Notes: generated from the sequence alone by a model not told the origin. Positions 1-5,374 are shown, counted from the first letter of the stretch. The stretch: DNA of 5,426 nucleotides from Candidatus Stahliibacteriota bacterium (GCA_030627085.1 DAOUSS010000115.1:1-5426); one strand, 5' to 3'. Numbers and translations: made by a program.

Positions 1-29
1 AAAAGAAATTCGTGCAATTTGTTAACCTG

Positions 30-59
30 CCCTGTTAGATATGGAGTTATCTAACAGGG
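30..59. repeat. 11-bp perfect palindrome (hairpin) downstream of the operon
   Basis: CCCTGTTAGAT at 30-40 is the exact reverse complement of 49-59, leaving an 8-nt loop; A41 and T48 can extend the stem to 12 bp. It lies about 60 bp past the stop of the last operon gene, where a transcription end is expected. Neither strand has a clear run of T after the stem, so it is not a canonical intrinsic terminator. It could be a weak or factor-assisted terminator, an mRNA 3'-end stabiliser, or a REP/MITE-like palindrome. ATTCGTG occurs on both sides of it (8-14 and 68-74), exactly 60 bp apart. The palindrome is certain; its role is not. Confidence 0.65.
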
Positions 60-119
60 TAAATGATATTCGTGTTTTATGCTTTCTATGCAATCAAGAA
101 AATTCTCATTTAAATTTTA

Positions 120-1697
120 CTATTCAAACCGTTCCATTTCCTCAACCCATCTACCATCCCTGTATCTCACAACCGAATATATACCACTTTCCAATGTGGG
201 TGTAACGATCTCAATGTTATCATCTCCATCTATATCAAAGAATGTGGGGTTACCAGTGTACTTCTCAAGATAACCAGTAATTGTATAGACTCGTTCGTAT
301 ATACCCTCTCTAATTTCGAATATAACTATCTCTTTGCCATCGCCCACGCACGCCTCCTCCATATAGCCGTTGCCATCAAGATCCCGTATAAAAAGGGAAG
401 GTAACTCATTCAATAGAATATCTGTCTCTAACACCCATGATTTCTCTTTGGTAAGTTCATCAACTTTCCCTCCTATAAGCAGGGCGTCGGCTTTTTCTCT
501 GAATGCGCCAACCCTTATTCTGAACCAATCTTCTCCGTTGACAATATAAGCAGGGTAGCCCGCCTCGACAAGTCTATCCACAAGTTGTTGTGCACCTTTC
601 TTCCCTCTTGTCGAACTTACCTGTATCGTGAAGAGACGTGCAGTCGTATCTGCAGGTGTGGGGATATACTCTTCTTCCGGCTCCTGCCTTCTCACAAGAA
701 ATCCGGGAATAAAAATCCTTTCTCCTCTTATATCTACAGACCTTTCTACTATAAGGCTATCACTTCTTATAACGGCCATTCCCTTGTCGGTCAATGCATA
801 TATTCGAGAATCCAGCGGGCTGGTCTCTACCACATTGCAGGAAAGCTTTATTTCCTTTAATATAAGATCAGTTCCGGCGTCAAATATCAAAAGGCGGTCA
901 GAAGAGGTAATTATGCCGTAAGAACCGTCCCTTGAAAGTTTCACAAAGAATGGCCTTACCGAGAGAGATATCCTTTTATCTATATTATATGTAGACCTAT
1001 TCAAAACATACAATGCACTGGCAGAGAGAATATATATCTTGTTGCCTGCTGGTGTAGTTACCAGATTGATCGGTGTATCGTCTATTGGAATACTCTTTAC
1101 GATGGAAAGTTGCTTTTCTGAGTATACTTCTATCCTGTTATTGAATGCGACATATATCCTTAGACCATACGGACTGATACAGAAGGTAATCGGATTGTCC
1201 ATCTCCTTGATTCTCTTAGTTTTCTCCTTTTTGTCAATTATTACTACACTATGAGGAGTTAGAAGCCATATATTTTTATGACCATCTCTATATTCGATTA
1301 TAAAATCTTTGAAAAGCCATTCGTCATCATACAGAATACCACCTTCATTTATAGAATATATGCCTGCATCCGTAAGGATAACACCTGATGTAGTAGGGTG
1401 AAGCTTCTTAATTATCTCTTTCCTGTTGTTTGCAATGTCGTATCTATAGAGGTATGAATTATGAATAAAAACCGAATCATTATAGAATAAAATATCCTTT
1501 GGATTGTCTACCTCGATGCTACCCATAAGGGAATAAGAGAAAAGGTCGTACATCCGTACTCCATGTGTATCTGTGACAAAACCTATAACACCATCAAGCT
1601 TTTCCTTCTTGTCAAAATATATTTTCCTCTCCTCGGATGGCTTATGACAGGAGGTAAGAAAAAGAAATGGAACAATATATATTAAAAATCTCCTCAT
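120..1697 (-). CDS. Modular lipoprotein: beta-propeller, SPOR domain, FG-GAP-like calcium motifs
   Basis: Predicted envelope lipoprotein of 525 aa. A basic start (MRR) and a hydrophobic stretch (residues 4-14) lead to the lipobox L14-T15-S16-C17, so Cys17 should be lipidated. Residues about 35-325 hold repeats of about 40 aa with a YVTN/lactonase-like pattern, clearest at about 168-205, 208-246 and 248-286, probably one beta-propeller. A linker rich in Pro and Glu (about 338-350) follows. Residues about 353-424 look like a SPOR domain (FTIQVSS start, then a WFRIRVGAF core); SPOR domains bind peptidoglycan glycan strands lacking stem peptides. The C-terminus has two Asp-rich calcium-loop motifs as in FG-GAP/VCBS repeats: D439-x-D441-G-N443 with E447, and D488-x-D490-G-D492 with E496. 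The ATG overlaps the upstream TGA (ATGA), with GGGAG 9 nt ahead. Last gene of the operon. Domain calls are by eye; the specific function is unknown, and a wall sensor or structural role is only inference. Confidence 0.85.
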   Translation of the reverse strand: MRRFLIYIVPFLFLTSCHKPSEERKIYFDKKEKLDGVIGFVTDTHGVRMYDLFSYSLMGSIEVDNPKDILFYNDSVFIHNSYLYRYDIANNRKEIIKKLHPTTSGVILTDAGIYSINEGGILYDDEWLFKDFIIEYRDGHKNIWLLTPHSVVIIDKKEKTKRIKEMDNPITFCISPYGLRIYVAFNNRIEVYSEKQLSIVKSIPIDDTPINLVTTPAGNKIYILSASALYVLNRSTYNIDKRISLSVRPFFVKLSRDGSYGIITSSDRLLIFDAGTDLILKEIKLSCNVVETSPLDSRIYALTDKGMAVIRSDSLIVERSVDIRGERIFIPGFLVRRQEPEEEYIPTPADTTARLFTIQVSSTRGKKGAQQLVDRLVEAGYPAYIVNGEDWFRIRVGAFREKADALLIGGKVDELTKEKSWVLETDILLNELPSLFIRDLDGNGYMEEACVGDGKEIVIFEIREGIYERVYTITGYLEKYTGNPTFFDIDGDDNIEIVTPTLESGIYSVVRYRDGRWVEEMERFE

Positions 1698-2353
1698 ATC
1701 ATCTTGCTCCCATTGATGATGAGTTCAAATCTGCATCCGAGGAAGTCTGCAGATTTCCTCGATACCGTCATTCGGGAGAGGAATATCTCAAAGTATTCCA
1801 TTACAGATGATATACTGGTATCGATTGAGATATCGAGGGATATTATCCTATCTTTTCTTTCTACCTTCAAGACGGAACTCTCTGTAGAGTAATTGACCCT
1901 ATCATGTATATCGAACTTTATAAACTTTGGATTTCTTACTCTTGAACGATGGACATCTGCCTTATCCGCAAGAATAAGTGCAGCTGTAACATCGGATACA
2001 GGAAGCCCATCTTCCTCGTGGTGATTGCCAATGGCGGTGATAACCTCTGCTACATCATCGATATCCATACCCATTTGAGTAAGCACTATGTGGGCCATTA
2101 TTGCTCCTATCTGAGCGTGAGATTCTCTGGATATAACATTTCCTATATCATGGAGGTAACCTGATATAGCAGCAAGTTCACAAAATTTCTCCTCTCTTCC
2201 CAGCTCTTTCAGTATCTGTCTCGCGTCTCTCGCAACTATATGGGAATGCCTCTTGCCGTGCTCGGTATAACCTATCACACCAAGGGTCTCGTTTGCCTTT
2301 TCTATATATGCCCTTATAATTTTATTCTTCTCCACATCGCCTAATACAATCAT
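1694..2353 (-). CDS. HD-domain metal-dependent phosphohydrolase, substrate unknown
   Basis: Predicted cytoplasmic protein of 219 aa with the HD-superfamily metal-site pattern: H38 (RHSHIVARDA), H68-D69 (GYLHDIGN), H79, H111-H112 (GNHHEE) and D130 (LADKADVHR). Such enzymes usually use one or two divalent metals to hydrolyse phosphomonoesters or phosphodiesters, often of nucleotides. The part after the catalytic core (about 131-219) contains strings such as DIHDRVNYS, MEYFEIFLSRM and LGCRFELIING. From memory these match a conserved stand-alone HD family in several Firmicutes and Thermotoga-like bacteria; I know no proven substrate. There is no GYP motif, so it is not a classical c-di-GMP HD-GYP enzyme. 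The start ATG shares ATGA with the stop of the ATPase gene and has AGGAG 7 nt upstream; the end shares ATGA with the lipoprotein gene. It is therefore probably translationally coupled on both sides. The HD assignment is strong; any role is inference. Confidence 0.88.
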   Translation of the reverse strand: MIVLGDVEKNKIIRAYIEKANETLGVIGYTEHGKRHSHIVARDARQILKELGREEKFCELAAISGYLHDIGNVISRESHAQIGAIMAHIVLTQMGMDIDDVAEVITAIGNHHEEDGLPVSDVTAALILADKADVHRSRVRNPKFIKFDIHDRVNYSTESSVLKVERKDRIISLDISIDTSISSVMEYFEIFLSRMTVSRKSADFLGCRFELIINGSKMI

Positions 2354-3393
2354 AGTCTCTCTCCTGTTTCTGCATTAAATATATGCAGTTTTTCTCTTTT
2401 GAAGTTGATATTTATCACATCACCCGAGTGGGGTGGAGACTCGTACATCCTCATAATAAGTGAAATATCACCCACAGAAAGATGCAAAAGTGCCTCATTG
2501 CCAAGTGCCTCTACTAACTCTACTCCCGCCTTGATATGTCCCTTACTATCAACTACTATATCCTCAGACCTTACTCCTACTATGACCTTTCCTTTTATAT
2601 TCTCTATAGGGATTTTGATATCACCGTCCTTTGCCCTGAATATACCATCCTCTACAGCACCCTCTATGAAATTCATAGGTGGACTCCCTATGAATCCTGC
2701 AACAAAGTAATTGACGGGATGATCATAGAGTGTCTCAGCATCTCCTATCTGCTGTATTCTTCCTTTATTCAATATTACAATCTTATCTCCCATTGTCATA
2801 GCCTCTATCTGATCATGTGTTACATAAATTGTTGTGGCAGACAGTCTCTTATGAAGTTTTTTAAGTTCAGTCCTCATCTCGACACGCAATTTTGCATCAA
2901 GGTTTGAAAGAGGCTCGTCAAATAGAAAGACAAGAGGATTTCTCACTATTGCCCTTCCTACAGCAACTCTCTGCCTCTGTCCACCCGATAAAGCCCTCGG
3001 TCTCCTTGACAAAAGTTCCTCTATCTCAAGGATTTTTGTAGCGCCTAAAACTCGCTTCTTGATTTCCTCTCTGGGATACTTTCTCAGTTTTAGGGCAAAT
3101 GCCATATTCTCATACACTGTCATATGTGGATACAGGGCATAATCCTGAAATACCATTGCAATATTTCGGTCCTTTGGTGGAATATGATTTACCTTCCTAT
3201 CTCCTATATATATTTCACCTTCCGTAGGGGTCTCAAGTCCCGCTATCAACCTGAGTGTTGTTGATTTTCCACATCCAGAGGGACCAACAAACACACAAAA
3301 CTCCTTATCTTCTATCTCGAGATTTATGTCCTCCACTCCTACAACGTTCTTCTCATATATTTTCTTCAAAGATACAAGTCTCACTTCTGCCAT
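2350..3393 (-). CDS. ABC importer ATPase, MsmK/UgpC/MalK type (carbohydrate uptake)
   Basis: ATP-hydrolysing subunit, 347 aa, of a CUT1-type sugar or glycerol-phosphate importer; it would sit on the inner face of the membrane bound to two permeases. All nucleotide-binding motifs are intact: Walker A GPSGCGKST (37-45), Q-loop Q83, signature LSGGQ (135-139), Walker B LVFLFDE (154-160), D-loop SNLD (163-166) and switch H193. From about 236 to 347 there is the MalK-like regulatory (TOBE/OB) region, with the family's FIGSPPMNF (234-242) and VGVRSEDI (272-279) motifs and an FNAETGERL end. Length is normal for the family (about 350-370). No permease or solute-binding gene is in the window, so it may be a shared ATPase, as MsmK is in some bacteria. 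The start is fixed by AGGAGG 4 nt before the ATG; the gene overlaps the end of dapF by 13 bp in another frame. The substrate cannot be read from this sequence. Confidence 0.95.
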   Translation of the reverse strand: MAEVRLVSLKKIYEKNVVGVEDINLEIEDKEFCVFVGPSGCGKSTTLRLIAGLETPTEGEIYIGDRKVNHIPPKDRNIAMVFQDYALYPHMTVYENMAFALKLRKYPREEIKKRVLGATKILEIEELLSRRPRALSGGQRQRVAVGRAIVRNPLVFLFDEPLSNLDAKLRVEMRTELKKLHKRLSATTIYVTHDQIEAMTMGDKIVILNKGRIQQIGDAETLYDHPVNYFVAGFIGSPPMNFIEGAVEDGIFRAKDGDIKIPIENIKGKVIVGVRSEDIVVDSKGHIKAGVELVEALGNEALLHLSVGDISLIMRMYESPPHSGDVININFKREKLHIFNAETGERL

Positions 3394-4193
3394 AATGCCT
3401 CCTGTAATTTTGCTATATAAATCACTTTTGTCTCGCCCTCGAGAGAGTTATTTGAGGTATCTATCATAAAATAGCCCCCACCCTGTGTGTTCACCCTTAT
3501 AAGCGAGGAAACAAGCCCAAGAAGAGTAGAAATAACAGCAGATGCAAAGGCACCTGTTCCACAGGAAAGGGTCTCCCCTTCAACCCCTCTCTCATAAGTG
3601 CGGATACTCAGTTCAGTATTATTAAGAACCTGCACAAAATCTACATTTGTTCCGTCTGGTAAGAAAAATTTGTGATTCCGCACCTTTCTTCCCATCTCTA
3701 CAACAGGTATAGTTTCTATGCTCTCATTAAAAATCACTGTATGTGGCACCCCTGTGTTTATATAATGACTGTTCAGGTATCTATCGTCTAAGACCAACTC
3801 CTGATTTAGGCGAACATCCCTTGGCGGTGGGAGAAATACTTTGATTTTCTCTTTCTGGATTTCTGCCTTTATTGTGCCGCAGGGAGTGGCAAATGTAACC
3901 GTATCCTTTTTAATACCGAGAACCTGGCAAACGCGGGCAGCTGATAAGATACCATTGATACAAAAAGGAGCTTCCGAACCATCTGAGTTGAAATACATCC
4001 ACTTAAAGTCTGCATTTTCTGCACCTGTAAGAAGTATTACTCCATCTGCACCGATAGAAAATCTTCTTTTGCAGATAGACGGAATAATGGCTGGAAAATC
4101 ATCCCTATTAACTTTTCCTTTTCTATTGTCTATTAATATGAAATCGTTTCCGCCACCCGTTACCTTGATAAAAGGCAATCCTTTAAGATGCAT
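3381..4193 (-). CDS. dapF: Diaminopimelate epimerase, variant active-site loop
   Basis: Interconverts LL- and meso-diaminopimelate in the cytoplasm, the late step giving the precursor of lysine and of DAP-type peptidoglycan. The enzyme needs no cofactor and uses two cysteines. At 270 aa it is of normal length. Family motifs seen: GGGNDF (13-18), FNSDGSEAPFC (68-78) with first catalytic Cys78, GVPHTV (148-153), GTNVDFVQV (181-189), and ERGVEGETLSCGTGA (201-215) with second catalytic Cys211. The oddity is the first loop: the usual C-G-N-G is C78-I79-N80-G81, so Ile replaces a glycine whose backbone helps hold the substrate carboxylate. Both cysteines remain, so it is probably active. It is first in the operon; its 3' end overlaps the ATPase start by 13 bp. 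ATG at 4193 is the first usable in-frame Met and has no evident Shine-Dalgarno; a TTG six codons in is a weak alternative. No convincing native promoter was found upstream. Confidence 0.93.
   Translation of the reverse strand: MHLKGLPFIKVTGGGNDFILIDNRKGKVNRDDFPAIIPSICKRRFSIGADGVILLTGAENADFKWMYFNSDGSEAPFCINGILSAARVCQVLGIKKDTVTFATPCGTIKAEIQKEKIKVFLPPPRDVRLNQELVLDDRYLNSHYINTGVPHTVIFNESIETIPVVEMGRKVRNHKFFLPDGTNVDFVQVLNNTELSIRTYERGVEGETLSCGTGAFASAVISTLLGLVSSLIRVNTQGGGYFMIDTSNNSLEGETKVIYIAKLQEALWQK
3398..3403 (-). promoter_or_regulatory. Perfect Shine-Dalgarno for the ABC ATPase gene
   Basis: AGGAGG on the minus strand lies 4 nt before the ATG at 3393. It falls inside the 3' end of dapF and supports the 13-bp overlapping start over any downstream alternative. 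It is the best ribosome site in the window; dapF and the transposase gene have none of comparable quality. Confidence 0.85.
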
Positions 4194-4234
4194 AGAATTG
4201 GTAAAACATTGATGTGGAGTGCATTATTTTTTTG

Positions 4235-4261
4235 ACGCTGATTTACGCTGATTACACTGAT
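4235..4261. repeat. Short tandem repeat ACGCTGAT, three copies
   Basis: ACGCTGAT at 4235-4242 and 4245-4252, and the variant ACACTGAT at 4254-4261, give spacings of 10 and 9 bp. The tract follows a T-rich run (4223-4233) in the leader region of dapF. From memory, arrays of this type are scattered between genes in many metagenome-derived bacterial genomes; their function is not known to me. Three short copies are too few and too close for a CRISPR array. Confidence 0.8.
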
Positions 4262-4267
4262 ATGTTA

Positions 4268-4299
4268 AAGTTAATGAGTTATTAGGTTATTAAGTTATT
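4268..4299. repeat. Octamer tandem array, four units of RRGTTATT type
   Basis: Four consecutive 8-bp units run from 4268 to 4299: AAGTTAAT, then GAGTTATT, then AGGTTATT, then AAGTTATT. The first is degenerate; the other three fit RRGTTATT exactly. A second array of the same unit lies in the opposite orientation at 4366-4391 and continues past the IS. The pair could form a long imperfect stem around a loop of about 75 nt. Confidence 0.82.
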
Positions 4300-4365
4300 G
4301 AAGCAATATCCCTTGATGTAACACTTTATGTTGGAGCTTAAGCAAAACAGAGCAGCATATGTTTT

Positions 4366-4391
4366 AATTACCTAATGACTTAATAACTTAA
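4366..4391. repeat. Inverted octamer array, interrupted by the IS
   Basis: Read on the plus strand, the 8-bp units are AATTACCT (4366-4373), AATGACTT (4374-4381) and AATAACTT (4382-4389), followed by AA. Removing the IS and one copy of its target duplication joins this AA to TAACCT at 5375-5380, restoring a fourth unit, AATAACCT. These are reverse complements of the units at 4268-4299: 4374-4387 pairs with 4286-4299 at 13 of 14 positions. The array therefore existed before the IS arrived. Confidence 0.8.
4384..4391. repeat. Target site duplication of the IS, copy next to the left end
   Basis: TAACTTAA at 4384-4391 directly abuts the left terminal repeat and is identical to 5367-5374 beyond the right end. 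Eight bp is the size expected for the IS1595 family. One caution is that the target is itself an array of period 8, so some similarity would exist without duplication; the exact match flush with both ends still favours a true duplication. Confidence 0.85.
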
Positions 4392-4414
4392 GGGAATTAT
4401 CCCGAATATGGCCC
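4392..4414 (+). repeat. Left terminal inverted repeat of the IS
   Basis: This 23-bp end starts GGGAATTATC and ends GGCCC. It matches the reverse complement of 5344-5366 except at its positions 10, 16, 17 and 20. The transposase stop codon (TAA on the minus strand, 4397-4399) lies inside it, so the last codons of the protein are encoded within the terminal repeat. Confidence 0.92.
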
Positions 4415-4424
4415 AAAATCTAAA
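4396..4424 (-). promoter_or_regulatory. Candidate outward promoter at the left IS end, toward dapF
   Basis: On the minus strand TTTAGA (4424-4419; 4 of 6 to the -35 consensus) is followed after 17 bp by GATAAT (4401-4396; 5 of 6 to the -10 consensus), the latter inside the terminal repeat. Transcription would start near 4389 and run into dapF with a leader of about 195 nt. AT-rich DNA gives such matches easily, so this is only a candidate. Confidence 0.35.
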
Positions 4425-5257
4425 AGATATTTCAAAATTGTTTCTTCGAGTTTGTCATTTCTTCTATAATTAAAACGGAATTCTAGTTCTTTCATATAAA
4501 GATATAATTTCTTTGGAGAAATACCGTGATATTTGGCTAATCGCTCTTTTGCATATGCCCAGAAGCTTTCAATCGAATTAATGTGACTCTTCCCATTGGC
4601 AAACGTATTCTCTTTATCAATCTTTATATGGTCATAGCCGTTGATGATTAGGCAATTATAGCTTTTAAACTTGTCGGTATAAACCCGAGCATCTTTACTC
4701 ACTCGCTCTTTGATAATCTGTCTTAGGGTCTCACTACTTACATCCGGAACCACTTCTACAATTACTTTACCGTTTCGCTCTATCATGCCAAATACAGGTG
4801 TTTTCCCCTTTGCGCCTCTACCTCTTTTACCCTTACGCTTACCACCCACATAGGTTTCGTCTAATTCTACTTCACCAAATAGATTCTCTCGACTTTGGTT
4901 ATGGTCCAGTATCGTTTGGCGAATCTTATCGTAAAGTGAAAGAACAGTTTTGTAGCTTGAATGGATCTCCCAACTCGTTGCCCGGGCAGAAAGCCCTAAG
5001 GTAAAAAACTTCACAGCTTGAATCAGTTTATGTGTCTTGAGCTTTGAATTAGCAAGATATGTATTGGTAAATACTGTAAATCGGGTACGGCATTTCTTAC
5101 AACGGTATCGTAGATCTTTGTTCCTATAGTTTATTCTTCTTATATTTGAGTTAATGCATTTAGGACAGGTTATTCCGTTTGACCAACGTAGTCTTATAAG
5201 ATACTTTAATGAATTTCTTTCATTACTTGTTATTTTGATAAGTGTTTTTATGTCCAT
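4397..5257 (-). CDS. tnp: IS1595-family (ISXO2-like) transposase
   Basis: Catalyses movement of the surrounding IS. The 286-aa protein has an N-terminal zinc ribbon, C31-P-K-C34 and C53-K-K-C56, expected to help bind DNA, then an RNase H-like ISXO2 domain. Likely catalytic residues are D133 (ELDETYVGG), D195 (VYTDKFKSY) and N227 with K237 (HINSIESFWAYAK). This fits the DDNK arrangement of IS1595 transposases, where Asn replaces the usual Glu. A basic Gly/Lys/Arg stretch (139-152) follows the first Asp, as is common in this family. The reading frame is intact and ends inside the left terminal repeat. ATG at 5257 is chosen because no other Met occurs before the zinc ribbon and no in-frame ATG lies just upstream. 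Its own strong promoter is predicted to start RNA only a few bases before the ATG, so translation may be nearly leaderless. The only Shine-Dalgarno-like string, GGGA, is 5 nt before the ATG and probably not transcribed from that promoter. Confidence 0.95.
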   Translation of the reverse strand: MDIKTLIKITSNERNSLKYLIRLRWSNGITCPKCINSNIRRINYRNKDLRYRCKKCRTRFTVFTNTYLANSKLKTHKLIQAVKFFTLGLSARATSWEIHSSYKTVLSLYDKIRQTILDHNQSRENLFGEVELDETYVGGKRKGKRGRGAKGKTPVFGMIERNGKVIVEVVPDVSSETLRQIIKERVSKDARVYTDKFKSYNCLIINGYDHIKIDKENTFANGKSHINSIESFWAYAKERLAKYHGISPKKLYLYMKELEFRFNYRRNDKLEETILKYLLDFGPYSG

Positions 5258-5352
5258 AAGTGTCCCATTATACCATACTAAAATCAGAATGTCAAGAGAG
5301 TAAGTGCAAATCTATACTATATAATAAATTACACGTTACTCATGGGACACTT
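5258..5352. repeat. Inverted repeat linking transposase start site and right IS end
   Basis: AAGTGTCCCAT at 5258-5268 is the exact reverse complement of ATGGGACACTT at 5342-5352, with 73 bp between. The outer arm covers the inner half of the right terminal repeat (5344-5352). The inner arm abuts the transposase ATG and overlaps the last two bases of its -10 box. It may be a transposase-binding operator copied from the end, or an RNA stem that closes the start region in transcripts entering from outside. Confidence 0.85.
5267..5295 (-). promoter_or_regulatory. Full-consensus extended -10 sigma70-type promoter of the transposase
   Basis: On the minus strand TTGACA (5295-5290), a 17-bp spacer (5289-5273) and TATAAT (5272-5267) match the consensus at every position. 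TGG directly before TATAAT adds the extended -10 TGn motif. The start would be near 5260-5261, about 4 nt before the ATG at 5257, giving an almost leaderless mRNA. The 11-bp inverted repeat covers the start site. Confidence 0.88.
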
Positions 5353-5366
5353 TCGGTATAATTCCC
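5344..5366 (-). repeat. Right terminal inverted repeat of the IS
   Basis: Read on the minus strand, it starts GGGAATTATA and ends GTCCC, pairing with the left end at 19 of 23 positions. Its inner nine bases recur inverted at the transposase start (5258-5266). On the plus strand it contains TATAAT (5357-5362) facing out of the element, but without a good -35. Confidence 0.92.
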
Positions 5367-5374
5367 TAACTTAA
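5367..5374. repeat. Target site duplication of the IS, copy next to the right end
   Basis: TAACTTAA, identical to 4384-4391 and directly adjoining the right terminal repeat. The sequence after it (TAACCT) continues the octamer array interrupted by the insertion. Confidence 0.85.

Larger units (their letters stand above)
4392..5366 (-). mobile_element. Complete IS1595-family insertion sequence, 975 bp
   Basis: The element has matching ends (4392-4414 and 5344-5366, 19 of 23 positions), an exact flanking 8-bp direct repeat and a single intact transposase gene filling most of its length. Both ends begin GGGAATTAT, and GGG ends with 8-bp duplications are typical of the IS1595 family, as is the zinc-ribbon plus ISXO2-like transposase. 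Nothing is truncated or frameshifted, so it may be active and fairly recent, although the four end mismatches prevent a firm statement. It lies 198 bp upstream of dapF in the same orientation as the operon. I cannot assign the subgroup within the family or the nearest named IS. Confidence 0.93.

Noticed and set aside
79..273. Plus-strand ORF of 64 codons overlapping the lipoprotein gene end
   Set aside because: It lies mostly antisense to a well-supported gene, has no recognisable motif and no good ribosome site. The other plus-strand ORFs at 585-860, 628-921, 1039-1254, 1704-1892, 1949-2164, 2399-2710, 2536-2907, 3841-4212 and 4798-5004 are rejected for the same reasons.
1694..2353. HD-GYP cyclic-di-GMP phosphodiesterase
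   Set aside because: The HD motif is present, but there is no GYP signature or typical HD-GYP spacing, and the C-terminal part is different.
4223..4233. Plus-strand T-rich run as an intrinsic terminator
   Set aside because: No GC-rich stem precedes it on the plus strand, and no plus-strand gene leads into it. On the minus strand it reads as an A run in the dapF leader.
4239..4268. Native dapF promoter with TTAACA at 4268-4263
   Set aside because: The -10 at 17-bp spacing (TAAATC) matches only 3 of 6, which is not better than chance in this AT-rich spacer.
4235..4299. CRISPR array
   Set aside because: The repeats are only 8 bp with 0-2 bp between them, and there are no unique spacers or cas genes.
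4286..4387. Octamer inverted repeat as a transcription terminator
   Set aside because: The stem is AT-only or nearly so, has a mismatch and encloses a loop of about 75 nt, with no following T-tract.
5334..5362. Outward plus-strand promoter at the right IS end
   Set aside because: TATAAT at 5357-5362 is perfect, but no acceptable -35 occurs at 16-18 bp (best about 3 of 6). The -10 match may just reflect the terminal repeat sequence.
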